A DNA stretch of 64,000 nucleotides from Bartonella rattaustraliani AUST/NH4 (GCF_000312565.1 NZ_CALW02000009.1:62001-126000), one strand, 5' to 3'. Shown: positions 1-9,259, counted from the stretch's first letter. Program-made: numbers and translations. Notes: a model not told the origin generated them from the letters alone.

Positions 1-164
1 CATTATTCTTTGATTATTTTTATGTTTACAGTGTAAGTTCGTATCATCACACGTTAGCTTCCAATACTGATTTCTCTTTACAGGGATTCGTTTAGTGGTG
101 GTTACGGTTTTTTCCAATACGCCAATCTATTCCCATGTTTGGGTTTATACGAGTATTCAAATTT

Positions 165-302
165 ATGGGAGGACACTCTTTAGTAGAAATTTACAAGTCT
201 GTAGATAGGTTGTTATTAAGAATACACGTATAGAGTTCTGCGACCGTTTATGAAAATGTAATTGGCTATGGTAATGTCTATATTGCTGAAAATAATTTTT
301 AA
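165..302 (+). pseudogene. possible remnant of an autotransporter passenger domain
   Basis: Reading forward from an ATG at 165, one frame gives 22 codons, a TAG at 231-233, then 22 more codons to a TAA at 300-302. The second half reads SSATVYENVIGYGNVYIAEN, which resembles the short beta-helix repeats of Bartonella autotransporter passengers. The resemblance is by eye and brief. No signal peptide or beta-barrel is nearby, so at most this is a decayed fragment. The longer reverse-strand frame across the same bases looks like an antisense shadow. Confidence 0.22.
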
Positions 303-798
303 AGTGGTTTGTTTGGATAGTAAAGTATATTATAAGAATATCTTCAACAAATGGGCATAAAAAGATGTATAGAAATAGCAAAAGACTGTTCGTTAGAAGA
401 TAAAGCGAACAAATTGATTGTAATGATCAGATAAAAAAATAACCAGAAAAAGATATATACAGAAAATATTGGGTATTTATTGGGATGATCATAATTCATG
501 AGTTGCGTGTTTTCTGTCATATTTCTTCTATCTTATCAAAAAGATGCAGGCTTTTGGGAGGGGGAGTGATGGTATTTATGAGGGTCTTTATGGATGTTTT
601 GGAGAGAAAGGTAGCATATGCGGGAGGCTTTATCTCATTTGATGTATGTTAGCAATTATGTTAACAAAGCATCCTTTCCCCCAAATATCTTTGTTCATTA
701 AAGAAAATCCATCTTCTTTTGCCTATCATAAAAGTAAGGCACAGGACTTTAAATATACAAAGCAAAGACTTTTATTTTAATGGTAAAGAACATGAGAA
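303..798. other. gene-free stretch
   Basis: About 500 AT-rich bases between the autotransporter-like fragment and the DUF1508 gene. I see no reading frame with a plausible start and ribosome binding site, no RNA gene and no copy of the dispersed repeat found elsewhere in the window. Confidence 0.5.
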
Positions 799-972
799 TC
801 ACAATTCTTTAATAAGAGCTTTATGCGTAATTTCTTTTATCTGCTCAATATTTATCAAAATATCTTGTTTTGTTGGGTAGCCCTTACTCGAAAAAGCGAT
901 TTTTTGTTCGTCTCTTGACATTAAACGCCAATACCATTGATTGTGAACTCCTTGAAACACCTCAAAATACAT
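799..972 (-). CDS. DUF1508 (YegP-like) micro-protein, 57 aa
   Basis: A 57-codon reverse-strand gene starting ATG at 972 and ending TGA at 799. The product begins MYFEVFQGVHNQWYWRLMSR and continues with IAFSSKGYPTKQD. This matches the single-copy YegP/DUF1508 fold: an F-x-V/I-strand, a W-R-L strand, then an 'i-a-x-S-x-G-Y-x-x-K' strand and a closing helix, here IEQIKEIT. Family members are 50-60 residues per repeat; their cellular role is not well established. The gene stands alone, about 390 bases from the XRE regulator and on the same strand. The family call is by motif, not by alignment. Confidence 0.72.
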   Translation of the reverse strand: MYFEVFQGVHNQWYWRLMSRDEQKIAFSSKGYPTKQDILINIEQIKEITHKALIKEL

Positions 973-1364
973 GCTTCTTACCTTATAAAATATCCGATAA
1001 TTATTTAGGATAAATATTCAACTAATATGACTATGAAGATTAAGGTATGTCTCTATAACAAGTAATCAATATATTCCCCTTCATTTTTTTTCTCTAAAAA
1101 AAATACTTTCTATAAAAGCTATATTCTCTAACAAGAAAATATTTATTGTCAATAATATGTGAATTTTCGCTTTATAATATAGTAATTGTTTTTTTTATTG
1201 TATGTAATTCGTAATATTTTCTTTTTTATTAATTTTTTTATATTTTATTACTTTACTCTAAAATAATCTTATAAAGAGTGCAAAACTTCCTCAGTACAGA
1301 AAACAAAGATTGTTTCCGTTCTGATAAAGTTCATATGTGTTGCTATTTTTTGAAATAAGGATGC
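973..1364. other. AT-rich intergenic region
   Basis: Nearly 400 bases with long A and T runs between the DUF1508 gene and the end of the XRE regulator. No coding frame or clear hairpin terminator was recognised. It must hold the promoter of the DUF1508 gene on the reverse strand, but no box stands out against the AT background. Confidence 0.5.
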
Positions 1365-1904
1365 TTATTGATTAGCTATAACTTCTTTTTGTGATATGCT
1401 TCGGATGAGCAAATCAATAAACAAGCTTAGGGTATAGGAATTCGCCATTTTCGCTTTCATATCAATCAGAGAAGTTGCCATTTTAGGATTAGGGCTATGA
1501 GATGAGCCTTGTTTTGATAAATATTGCTGCAATTTCTCGTAAGAGCTATCAATTTTTTCTTGATCAAGTTCTTCATTAGAATCACTTTTGAAAAGTGTTT
1601 CTTCAAGCCCCTCGATTTTTTTTATAAAATAGTTCCAGTCAAAGCTGCCTTTAGTGTATTCAGCATCGAACATTTTCCCTTGTCCGGTTAAGAGCCAATT
1701 AATATTGACACCGTATAGTGTTCGGTATGTTTGTAGGACACTCAGATTGGGTTCTCTTTCTCCACGTTCATAAAAAGCGATGGAGTTTTTTGTCATGCTA
1801 AAGCTTTTAGCCAGTGTTTCACGTGATGGATCCCCTAAAGCAAGGCACACATAACGTAAACGTTTTCCAAATATCGTTTTTGATTCAGTTTCAGGACGTG
1901 CCAC
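1365..1904 (-). CDS. XRE-family helix-turn-helix transcriptional regulator
   Basis: A 179-residue DNA-binding protein. Residues about 10-70 form an XRE/Cro-type helix-turn-helix: FGKRLRYVCLALG, then ETLAKSFSMTKNSIAFYERG with the recognition helix, then PNLSVLQTYRTLYGVNINWLLTG, the usual end of phage-repressor-like domains. The C-terminal half is helical and charged, with no protease (S24) domain, so autocleavage is not expected. The start is GTG at 1904, with a GGGAGA ribosome binding site just upstream. Its targets are unknown. Regulators of this shape often come from prophages, and no prophage structural gene is nearby, so it may be a domesticated or stranded regulator. Confidence 0.85.
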   Translation of the reverse strand: MARPETESKTIFGKRLRYVCLALGDPSRETLAKSFSMTKNSIAFYERGEREPNLSVLQTYRTLYGVNINWLLTGQGKMFDAEYTKGSFDWNYFIKKIEGLEETLFKSDSNEELDQEKIDSSYEKLQQYLSKQGSSHSPNPKMATSLIDMKAKMANSYTLSLFIDLLIRSISQKEVIANQ

Positions 1905-2148
1905 GAATTATCTCCCTCAGTAATCATCATGGTATAGCTTATTCACCAATAAAGGCACAGTATGTATTAATGCTTCATGCCGTAATGTCAATATTTATAG
2001 TTTTATTTTTCTTTATTTTTTTTGATTTTAGTGGATAAAAGGCGATTTTTTACTTGTTATGTTACATATTATTGAAGGTTGGTATCCATTTTTAATAAAA
2101 TAAGGAGCTACTGATTCTTTATCTTGCCTTTTAGGAAGGGAGTTCGAT

Positions 2149-2196
2149 ATGCGTTTTGCGTGTAGATTTGGTCTTCACTATGTTGGAGCTTTTTAG
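2149..2196 (+). other. short upstream reading frame (15 codons) before the DUF475 gene
   Basis: ATG at 2149 is preceded by a purine-rich GGAAGGGAG at 2135-2141 with normal spacing, and the frame MRFACRFGLHYVGAF ends at TAG 2194-2196, 43 bases before the DUF475 start. A good ribosome binding site on so short a frame suggests a leader peptide or translational coupling. It could equally be chance. The rest of the 335-base gap between the divergent XRE and DUF475 genes shows no clear riboswitch fold. Confidence 0.3.
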
Positions 2197-2239
2197 TTTG
2201 TGCCATATAAACGAAAGAAATCAATTTTGAGGAATGATC

Positions 2240-3292
2240 ATGGCCTTATTAGCCTATTTTAAGTGGGCTTTTTTTTTCACAGTTGTTGGCGTTCTTATGG
2301 GAGGCGCTATTGGTTGGTTTGAAACGGGAAGTTTTGCTGGTTTTCTTAAGTATTTTTTTATTTGCTGTGTTTTAGGAATTTTAGAAATTTCTTTGTCGTT
2401 TGATAATTCTATTATTAATGCGCGTGTTCTTGAAAAGATGGATACGTTATGGCGCCGCCGTTTTCTGGTATGGGGTATTTTGGTGGCTGTGTTTGGAATG
2501 CGGATTGTTTTCCCGCTACTGGTGGTGGTGGTTGCTGTTGGGATTAATCCAATTGCAGCCGTAAAATTAGCGATATGGGAACCGCATCAATATGCTGCAA
2601 TTTTAACAGATGCGCATATCGGGATTGCAGCCTTTGGAGGAACTTTCCTCATGATGGTTGGGTTGAAATATTTTTTTGATCCTGAAAAGGAAGTGCATTG
2701 GCTTGCTTTTATAGAAAGGCCTGCTCAAAAGCTTGGGGTGGTTTCTGGCATTGATATTGCTATTGTTTTGGCTTTAATCTTGCTTTTTTCAGGGCAGGTT
2801 ATGACAGAAGATAAAATGACTTTTGTATTTTCTGCTCTTTATGGACTTTTGACATTTATAGGAGTTGAAGTTCTTAGCTCCTTTTTGGATACTCCCAAAG
2901 CGGTTTTTACGACAGTTTTTAAAGGAGGGGCGGGGGCCTTTCTTTATCTAGAAATTCTTGATGCTAGTTTTTCTTTTGATGGGGTTGTTGGTGCTTTTGC
3001 CTTTTCACACAATCTTTTGATTATCGCAATTGGTCTTGGTATTGGTGCGTTTTATGTTCGCTCTATGACGATTATGTTGGTCGATTCGGGAATATTATTG
3101 CATTATCGTTATTTGGAACATGGTGCTTTTTACGCGATTTTATTACTTGCAGTGATTATGTATTTGCAAACTATTCTGCCGGTTCCTGAGGTTTTAACAG
3201 GGTTAGTGGGTGTTTGTATTATTGGAATGGCATTTTATTCTTCTCTTCGTTTTAAACGCCATCATGTGAATAAACATGCTGCATCTGAGTGA
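2240..3292 (+). CDS. DUF475 / TerC-like integral membrane protein
   Basis: A 350-residue polytopic inner-membrane protein with about nine hydrophobic segments. It belongs to the DUF475 branch of the TerC superfamily, whose members are linked to metal-ion export. Diagnostic acidic membrane residues appear in EISLSFDNSIINA (about residues 50-60), in LEILDASFSFDGVVGAFAF (about 240-260) and in the RSMTIMLVD segment, placed as the presumed ion-coordinating sites of this fold. I place the start at ATG 2240, because GAGG at 2229-2232 lies 7 bases upstream; the ATG at 2234 would leave one base. It is divergent from the XRE regulator. The substrate is unknown; manganese is possible by analogy only. 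Confidence 0.88.
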   Translation: MALLAYFKWAFFFTVVGVLMGGAIGWFETGSFAGFLKYFFICCVLGILEISLSFDNSIINARVLEKMDTLWRRRFLVWGILVAVFGMRIVFPLLVVVVAVGINPIAAVKLAIWEPHQYAAILTDAHIGIAAFGGTFLMMVGLKYFFDPEKEVHWLAFIERPAQKLGVVSGIDIAIVLALILLFSGQVMTEDKMTFVFSALYGLLTFIGVEVLSSFLDTPKAVFTTVFKGGAGAFLYLEILDASFSFDGVVGAFAFSHNLLIIAIGLGIGAFYVRSMTIMLVDSGILLHYRYLEHGAFYAILLLAVIMYLQTILPVPEVLTGLVGVCIIGMAFYSSLRFKRHHVNKHAASE

Positions 3293-3339
3293 GTTGAGAA
3301 ATTTTTATGCATTGTGGAAGCAAGATGAAAGAAAATCTT

Positions 3340-3948
3340 TTAAGAGCCCATTAAAAGCTCTACACCAGACTCGTTCATTGTTTTAAGGATTATGTTCAGA
3401 GATCCATTGAGATCAATACCGGCGCAGGCATTTAATGAAACACTGACTTTAAAGCCACATTTTATAGCGTGAAGTGCAGAAAATCCCACACAGTAATCGG
3501 TTGCTAAACCACACATAACCAGCTTTGTAAACCCGTGTTCTTTGAGGTAGGCTTGTAAGCCTGTTGGTGTTTTTTGGTTGTTTTCAAAAAAGGCAGAATA
3601 GCTATCAATTTTTTTATTACAGCCTTTTCGAAGGATCAGTTGTGCCTTCTCGGCTTTAAGAGATGTATGAAATTCAGCCCCTTTTGTTCCTTGTATGCAA
3701 TGATCTGGCCAGAGTATTTGAGGACCATAATCAAGCTCAATCGTATCATAAGGCGTTTTTTCGGGATAGGACGAAGCAAAGCTGCAATGATTTTTGGGGT
3801 GCCAATCTTGGGTTAAAATGATATGATCAAAATGATCTATGAGATTATTAACAGTGGGTAAAATGGTGTCACTTTGTGGTACCGCAAGTGCTCCACCTGG
3901 TAAAAAGTCATTTTGAATATCAATGACGATTAAGGCTTTTTTTTCCAT
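3340..3948 (-). CDS. pncA: nicotinamidase / pyrazinamidase
   Basis: A 202-residue isochorismatase-fold amidase that converts nicotinamide to nicotinate in the cytoplasmic NAD salvage pathway. The catalytic triad is visible: Asp10 in VIDIQNDF, Lys108 in LILRKG and Cys153 in GLATDYCVGF. The metal-binding set is Asp48, His50 and His54 in QDWHPKNH. Length matches the family. AGGA lies upstream of the ATG at 3948. It converges with the DUF475 gene; the partner pncB, often adjacent in relatives, is not in this window. Confidence 0.95.
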   Translation of the reverse strand: MEKKALIVIDIQNDFLPGGALAVPQSDTILPTVNNLIDHFDHIILTQDWHPKNHCSFASSYPEKTPYDTIELDYGPQILWPDHCIQGTKGAEFHTSLKAEKAQLILRKGCNKKIDSYSAFFENNQKTPTGLQAYLKEHGFTKLVMCGLATDYCVGFSALHAIKCGFKVSVSLNACAGIDLNGSLNIILKTMNESGVELLMGS

Positions 3949-3996
3949 AAATATATTCCTGGAGGAGATTTACTTTATACGGTACATTTTAAGAGC

Positions 3997-4530
3997 TTAT
4001 CTTTCAGCTTGAACTTTTGAGATAATTTTATGGATATCGCTATCATTTTTATAATTATCAAGCCAAAAAAGAGGTGTGGTTAGGCTTTTACAATTCATTT
4101 TATAGCTTTTTACGAATTGTAACCATTTTCCAATGGGAAGTGCACTGTAGTCATTTATTGCTACATGTTGGTGTAAGGCTTTTACGATCATCAAGCTTGG
4201 GACGTCAGAGCCCATACGGCGAAGGTCATTTTGTAGACGCAGTTTGAGCCACATTAATGTAAAGAGGGAAGTCCATTGTTTGCCATGACACAAAATTGAT
4301 GAAAAAAGAGAGGGATTTTTTGCTGCGTAGTGTAAAGCCCAGAAGACAAAAAAAGAAGGGGCATAGAGAATAGGTTTTTGAGGTGGTACGATATTACATT
4401 GATAATCCGGCTTAATACGATAAAAACACAGTGTTATATCTGGTATGGAAAAGAAAGGTAATGCTTGATAGCTTGTTTCAGGGACAGCTAAAAAGACTTT
4501 CTTCTTTTCTGAAGGAGTATTTTTTTGCAT
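3997..4530 (-). CDS. hypothetical protein, 177 aa, function unrecognised
   Basis: The reading frame is intact and lies 48 bases upstream of pncA on the same strand, so the two may be co-transcribed. I do not recognise a family. The protein is basic, rich in Leu, Lys, Trp and Phe, with a moderately hydrophobic stretch around residues 55-70 (LYAPSFFVFWALHYAA) too short and interrupted to be a confident membrane helix. No metal motif, P-loop or signal peptide is seen. It lacks a clear ribosome binding site before ATG 4530. It may be genus-restricted, or a diverged remnant of a larger protein. Confidence 0.6.
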   Translation of the reverse strand: MQKNTPSEKKKVFLAVPETSYQALPFFSIPDITLCFYRIKPDYQCNIVPPQKPILYAPSFFVFWALHYAAKNPSLFSSILCHGKQWTSLFTLMWLKLRLQNDLRRMGSDVPSLMIVKALHQHVAINDYSALPIGKWLQFVKSYKMNCKSLTTPLFWLDNYKNDSDIHKIISKVQAER

Positions 4531-4677
4531 TCAGAACCGTAGTTGGGCTTGTGAGATGAGAAAAAATATATCATAAAACGAAAAACTTTACTACAATGTA
4601 AACACCTCTTTTACTACTACTTAGAGAAGCAATTTTTGTAAAGTCCTCATTTTAAATACCGTATTAAAGAGAAATTC

Positions 4678-6327
4678 ATGACACGTCAATTTATCTATCA
4701 CATGGCTGGGCTTTATAAGGCTTATGGCAATAAGAAAATTTTAGAAAATATTCATTTGTCTTTTTATCCAGATGCAAAAATCGGTATTTTGGGGCCAAAT
4801 GGCGCAGGTAAATCAACTATTTTGCGTATTATGGCTGGGTTGGATAAGGAGTACACTGGAGAAGCATGGCTTTCTGAAGGAGCGCGTTGTGGTTATCTGC
4901 CGCAAGAGCCTGTACTTGATACAAGCAAGGATGTGCGTGGAAATGTGATGGAAGGTGTTGCAGACAAGCAAGAAATTATAGAGCGTTATAATGAATTGAT
5001 GATGAATTATAGCGAGGAAACAGCAGATGAAAGTGCAAGGCTTCAAGATATTATTGACAGTCAGAGTCTTTGGGATTTAGAAAATCAAGTAGAAATGGCT
5101 ATGGCTGCTCTTGGGTGTCCACCAGGAGATGAGAGTGTGACAAAACTTTCAGGCGGTGAGAAGCGACGGATTGCGCTTTGTAAGTTGCTTTTGTCAAAAC
5201 CTGATTTACTGCTTTTGGATGAACCAACGAATCATTTGGATGCTGAAACGACAGCTTGGCTTGAAAGGCATCTGCGTGAATATCCAGGTGCGGTGCTTTT
5301 GATTACACATGATCGTTATTTTCTCGACAATGTAACAGGTTGGATTTTAGAATTAGATCGTGGTAAAGGTATTCCTTATGAGGGGAATTATTCTGCTTAC
5401 CTTGGGGCTAAGGCTAAACGTTTGGCTCAGGAGGGGCGTGAAGAGGCTGCGCGTCAGCGCGCATTATCACGTGAACAAGAATGGATAGTTTCTAGTCCAA
5501 AGGGGCGGCAAGCAAAATCGAAAGCGCGTATTAAAGCCTATGATGAGTTGGTTCAGGCTGCGCGCGAGCGCCGTCCTGGAGAGGCTCAAATCATTATTCC
5601 GATTGGTGAGCGATTGGGGCAAGTTGTTATTGAAGTTGATCATCTCTCTAAAGCATATGGTGAGCGTGTGTTGATTGATGATCTTTCTTTTAAGCTTCCT
5701 GCTGGTGGTATTGTGGGAGTCATTGGTGCCAATGGGATGGGAAAGTCTACTTTGTTTAAAATGTTAACAGGGCAGGAACAGCCCGATTCAGGCCAAATAC
5801 GTGTTGGGGACACTGTGCAGATGAGTTATGTTGATCAGAGTCGCGATTCATTGGCTGGAGATAAAACAGTTTGGGAGGAGATTTCTGGCGGAAATGACAT
5901 TGTTAAGTTAGGAAAATATGAGATGAATAGTCGCGCGTATTGCGGTGCATTTAATTTTAAGGGGGCAGATCAGCAGCAAAAAGTAGCAAATTTATCAGGG
6001 GGGCAACGTAATCGCGTACATTTGGCTAAACTTCTAAAGGAAGGTGGAAATGTTCTTCTTCTTGATGAACCAACAAATGATCTTGATACTGAAACATTAG
6101 GAGCATTGGAAGATGCATTAGAAAATTTTGCTGGTTGTGCCGTTATTATATCGCATGATCGTATGTTTCTTGATCGGTTGGCGACGCATATTTTAGCTTT
6201 TGAAGGTGATGGTCATGTGGAATGGTTTGAAGGCAATTTTGCCGAATATGAAGCCGATAAGGTTCGTCGTCTTGGACCAGATTTTCTTAATCTGAGGCGT
6301 GCTAATTATAAGCCGCTCACACGGTAG
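4678..6327 (+). CDS. ettA: energy-dependent translational throttle protein EttA (ABC-F ATPase)
   Basis: A 549-residue soluble ABC-F protein with two nucleotide-binding domains and no membrane segment. Domain 1 has Walker A GPNGAGKST (39-47), signature LSGGEKRR (from 157) and Walker B LLLLDEPTNHLD. Domain 2 has Walker A GANGMGKST (350-358), signature LSGGQRNR and LLLLDEPTNDLD. The charged linker around 240-300 contains EQEWIVSSPKGRQAKSKARI, typical of EttA. EttA binds the ribosomal E site and gates the first elongation step according to ATP/ADP ratio. It is monocistronic by spacing, with AGAGAAA before ATG 4678. Confidence 0.95.
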   Translation: MTRQFIYHMAGLYKAYGNKKILENIHLSFYPDAKIGILGPNGAGKSTILRIMAGLDKEYTGEAWLSEGARCGYLPQEPVLDTSKDVRGNVMEGVADKQEIIERYNELMMNYSEETADESARLQDIIDSQSLWDLENQVEMAMAALGCPPGDESVTKLSGGEKRRIALCKLLLSKPDLLLLDEPTNHLDAETTAWLERHLREYPGAVLLITHDRYFLDNVTGWILELDRGKGIPYEGNYSAYLGAKAKRLAQEGREEAARQRALSREQEWIVSSPKGRQAKSKARIKAYDELVQAARERRPGEAQIIIPIGERLGQVVIEVDHLSKAYGERVLIDDLSFKLPAGGIVGVIGANGMGKSTLFKMLTGQEQPDSGQIRVGDTVQMSYVDQSRDSLAGDKTVWEEISGGNDIVKLGKYEMNSRAYCGAFNFKGADQQQKVANLSGGQRNRVHLAKLLKEGGNVLLLDEPTNDLDTETLGALEDALENFAGCAVIISHDRMFLDRLATHILAFEGDGHVEWFEGNFAEYEADKVRRLGPDFLNLRRANYKPLTR

Positions 6328-6511
6328 AGTTTCTTGTTTTATTTGCGCTTGGATTGGGAGAGTGGTGAGAGCGGTCTGGTGTTACTCCAAAGCGGTATCA
6401 TGTAAGTTTTTCATCACTCTCAAATAAAAATAGAATATAGAATTCTGATGATCTCCTTTATGGTTTGTTATCATACTTTATGCTGGTGATGTATGACATT
6501 TGTCGTGCACT

Positions 6512-6788
6512 TCGTTACAAGATGGCACCATTATTCTTTTTACAAGCTCATGGTATATTTACCAATTCATGCTGTTGCGACAGCCTTTGCATGAAGGTGG
6601 TTCATGAGAGGCATTTTTCCTCCTTCTCTTTAATCATTTGTATTCACATGCCAATTCCGCTTGTGGTGTAAAGCCAAGTGAACAAAGTTGGTTCAACATA
6701 AAGAGGTTTGAATTGAGAGAATCTTTCGGATATTTGTAGTTATGATTTAACTCTATAACGACAAATTATCATTGTTTATCAATATGTT
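6512..6788 (+). repeat. dispersed intergenic repeat, copy A
   Basis: Shares with the other copies, in the same order, the blocks GGCACCATTATTC, TTGCGACAGCC-TTGCATGAAG, GGTTCATGAGAGGCATTTTT, CAAGTGAA-AAAGTTGGTTCAAC, the GAGAGAATCTT block and the terminal TTTATCAATATGTT. It lacks the first about 100 bases of the longest copies. It lies between ettA and the ArsR-type gene. A 68-codon frame crossing it (6465-6671) is repeat-derived and not called as a gene. Confidence 0.8.
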
Positions 6789-7025
6789 ATACAATAGTAG
6801 TCTATGTTTTCATCTGCAATGGGTTGGCAAAAGAAATTGAGACAAATTTTATAGATATTTTTGCTATCATAGCAGGGAGGAGGGGGCCATTGGTTCTTTA
6901 GAAATTTCCCATCACTGCTACTCTTGAAAAAAAATAGCATGCAGAGAAATAGTGCAACTATAAGTCTTCTTTTTGATTTTCTCTTTGATAAGAATAAATG
7001 TTTATTAGAGAAGTAAGGAGTATTG

Positions 7026-7964
7026 ATGAAAAAAAGGATAGGTTTGGATAAAATGGTTTGGCTTTTGAAGACAATAGCAGAAGCAAATCATTTGCGTATT
7101 TTGACATTGTTGTATTACGAAGATTTCACGATTGCGGATTTCATTTTTGTTCTTGGTCAATCGCAGTCGTCTGTTTCACGGCATTTATGTTTATTGTGCG
7201 AGGCACGATTGATTGAGCGTTACAAAAAGGGAAGGTGGATTTATTTTAAACTTTGTCATGGTTGTGTGGAAAAAGATATTATGATGGTTGTTCTTTCAGC
7301 TTTGCCTGAAAGTGATTTGATCTTAGCACATGATTTGGCACGTTTGGGGGAGGTGAAAAAAGAGCGGCAAAAAAGAGAAAAGAAAGTTTTCTCACAGAAA
7401 GTTAGACATTGGGAGAGAGCGCGATTAGCATATATTGCAGATCATGCGTTAGAAAACACTTTACACGAAATCGTTGGTGATAAACCCTTTGAGACAATGT
7501 TGGGAATTGGTATAGGGACAGGGGCTGTTTTAAAATTGTTCTCAAGGTTTTATACGCGTGCAATGGAAATCGTTCTTGATAGCAATATTTTGCATTTACC
7601 CGTTGGAGATGAAACTTTTGATTTGATTCTTTTGCATTGGGCTTTGCATTTTCTTGAAAACCCTGAAATGGCTCTTTATAAGGTTGCAGGTGTTTTGCGT
7701 CCTCATGGGCGTTTACTGGTTGTGGACTCTGTTCATTATGAAGATGAGTCTACACATTTCTATGATGTTGATATGTATCCAAAATTGTCAGGTTTGCAAA
7801 TAGAACACTGGCTTAAAAATGCAGGGCTTATTTTAGAAAAAACGACTCGTCTTGCTTCTCTGAAAAATGAAAGAAATGAACGATTTACGATTACATTTTG
7901 GCTTGCTCGTGATAAGCGTTTATTGATAGATGATATAAAAGACAAAAAGATAGAATTTGCATAA
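7026..7964 (+). CDS. ArsR-type regulator fused to a SAM-methyltransferase-like domain with internal deletion
   Basis: A 312-residue fusion. Residues about 1-85 are an ArsR/SmtB winged helix (MVWLLKTIAEANHLRILTLL ... SQSSVSRHLCLLCEARLIERYKKGRWIYFKL) without a Cys metal box. Residues about 150-300 resemble a class I methyltransferase: TMLGIGIGTGAVLKLF is motif I, PVGDETFDLILLHWALHFL motif IV, and GVLRPHGRLLVVDS the following strand. Related proteins carry about 25 more residues between FYTRAMEI and NILHLPVGDE, including the acidic residue that binds the adenosine ribose. That segment appears to be missing in frame, so methyl transfer is doubtful. In relatives such fusions often precede metF; none follows here. 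The start is ATG 7026 after AAGGAG. Confidence 0.85.
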   Translation: MKKRIGLDKMVWLLKTIAEANHLRILTLLYYEDFTIADFIFVLGQSQSSVSRHLCLLCEARLIERYKKGRWIYFKLCHGCVEKDIMMVVLSALPESDLILAHDLARLGEVKKERQKREKKVFSQKVRHWERARLAYIADHALENTLHEIVGDKPFETMLGIGIGTGAVLKLFSRFYTRAMEIVLDSNILHLPVGDETFDLILLHWALHFLENPEMALYKVAGVLRPHGRLLVVDSVHYEDESTHFYDVDMYPKLSGLQIEHWLKNAGLILEKTTRLASLKNERNERFTITFWLARDKRLLIDDIKDKKIEFA

Positions 7965-9196
7965 TCATATTTGTTCATGTCCTTCCTTTTCTTCTTTAAA
8001 AATGTAAAGGTGATTGTTGAGGAAATCTTTGAATTATCATCATTTTTGTACACATGTCTTCTGTTTTTATGTACGGGGTTTCTGATCATTTTATAGGTAG
8101 GAATGTAAACCGTATCCTTAAAGATTCTTTAATAGAATTGAGATCATTATTCTTGTTATTCATGTTGTTTGATAGAGGCTTTGTTCATTAACGCATATAT
8201 CAATTTATAATGATAAGCTCTCTTTTTACAATCTAAACAAGAATTCTTAATATAAGAAATATTTTCTTAATTTTATTCCTTCTGATTGAGATGTTTTTTG
8301 TGGCACAATCAGGATTCATGGGAGACAAAAACTGTTTAAGAAACGGGTAAAGAGCTTCTGAGTGAGTTGTTGCAGTGTGAAAGTTGTTCCAACATTGAGA
8401 GAAGGTCAATATAATGATGTTGTTGGTTTAGCATTTTCATTAAAAATATAAGGATGATACTTTCAATTGCGTTTCTCTCTGTTTACGGAGAAAAGAAGGA
8501 GATGGAAATTGGCAACAAGAAAGATTTCTCATTAATAAAGTACATGAATAGTTGTGCAATGGTGTAGCGTTTTTCGTAAGAGGGACGCTTAAAGGGATGC
8601 AAACAGCTGAAATAAAAGTATTGTATAATATTATTAAAGAAAGAATAAAGTATTTTAAAAATAAAGATACTATAATTTTATTGCTTTTCAGAAGAATTAA
8701 AAGAAGTGAGATTGAAAAAAATATTTGCGCCGGACATTTTCTCTTACGATAATAGGTGATGTTTTGTTTCTTATAAGAAAAGAATCATTCGCTATGTTAA
8801 ATTACGACAAGTAATAAAGAGATTCGGAATTGTAATTTGTATGACTTTAAAGGGAAGTTCCGTATTTTCTTTTCGTTGTAATAGCTTTTGGGATGAATGA
8901 TTATCGTTTCTGTATGGTTTCGCTTTTCATAGAAAAAACTCCTATGTATTGCTTGTGTTTTGAAATTTGTATGATTATGGATTCTTATAGGTATTTTAAA
9001 ATAAAGTTGCTTCAAATTGGATCAATTTGGATATTTTTTGCCTCATTTTTTCCATTTTTGAATGATTTATAATTTTTTTATGTTTTTTTACGTGGAATAT
9101 GATAAGAATTGCTTGTTGTTTAAAATATTTTATTCCATAGCAAATATATTACATCAGCTTTTAGCTGAGTGTAAGAGGACGATCAGGGAACCTCCT
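7965..9196. other. gene-free, decayed region
   Basis: About 1.2 kb of AT-rich sequence between the ArsR-type gene and the poly-C tract. Short frames exist (for example 8552-8752) but lack ribosome binding sites and recognisable content. Around 8196-8215 a short TATCAATTTATAATGATAA resembles the end of the dispersed repeat in reverse orientation, too short to call as a copy. Confidence 0.5.
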
Positions 9197-9208
9197 CCCC
9201 CCCCCCCC
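9197..9208. repeat. homopolymeric tract of 12 C
   Basis: Twelve consecutive C bases, extended on the left by CCTCCT, in an otherwise AT-rich region. Tracts of this length slip during replication and are common phase-variation switches when they lie in a promoter or reading frame. This one lies about 200 bases upstream of the broken membrane-protein gene. Confidence 0.95.
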
Positions 9209-9231
9209 GCGTGGATCCCTTAGATTGTCTG

Positions 9232-9259
9232 GCTTGGCTGAGAATTTCCTCAGCCAAGC
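9232..9259 (+). terminator. perfect 11-bp inverted repeat, terminator-like or leader hairpin
   Basis: GCTTGGCTGAG pairs perfectly with CTCAGCCAAGC around a six-base loop. Only three T bases follow, so it is a weak intrinsic terminator. It may instead be an RNA leader element for the downstream frame, or a protein-binding palindrome. It sits 23 bases after the poly-C tract. Confidence 0.5.

Noticed and set aside
163-381. 72-codon frame on the reverse strand
   Set aside because: No ribosome binding site, composition typical of AT-rich antisense sequence, no family resemblance.
6465-6671. 68-codon frame with a Cys-rich peptide shared with the frame at 60873-61088
   Set aside because: Both lie inside the dispersed repeat; the shared peptide is limited to the best conserved repeat block, the ends differ completely, and there is no ribosome binding site.
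8196-8215. Short word resembling the end of the dispersed repeat
   Set aside because: Only about 18 AT-rich bases match and no further block follows at the expected distance.
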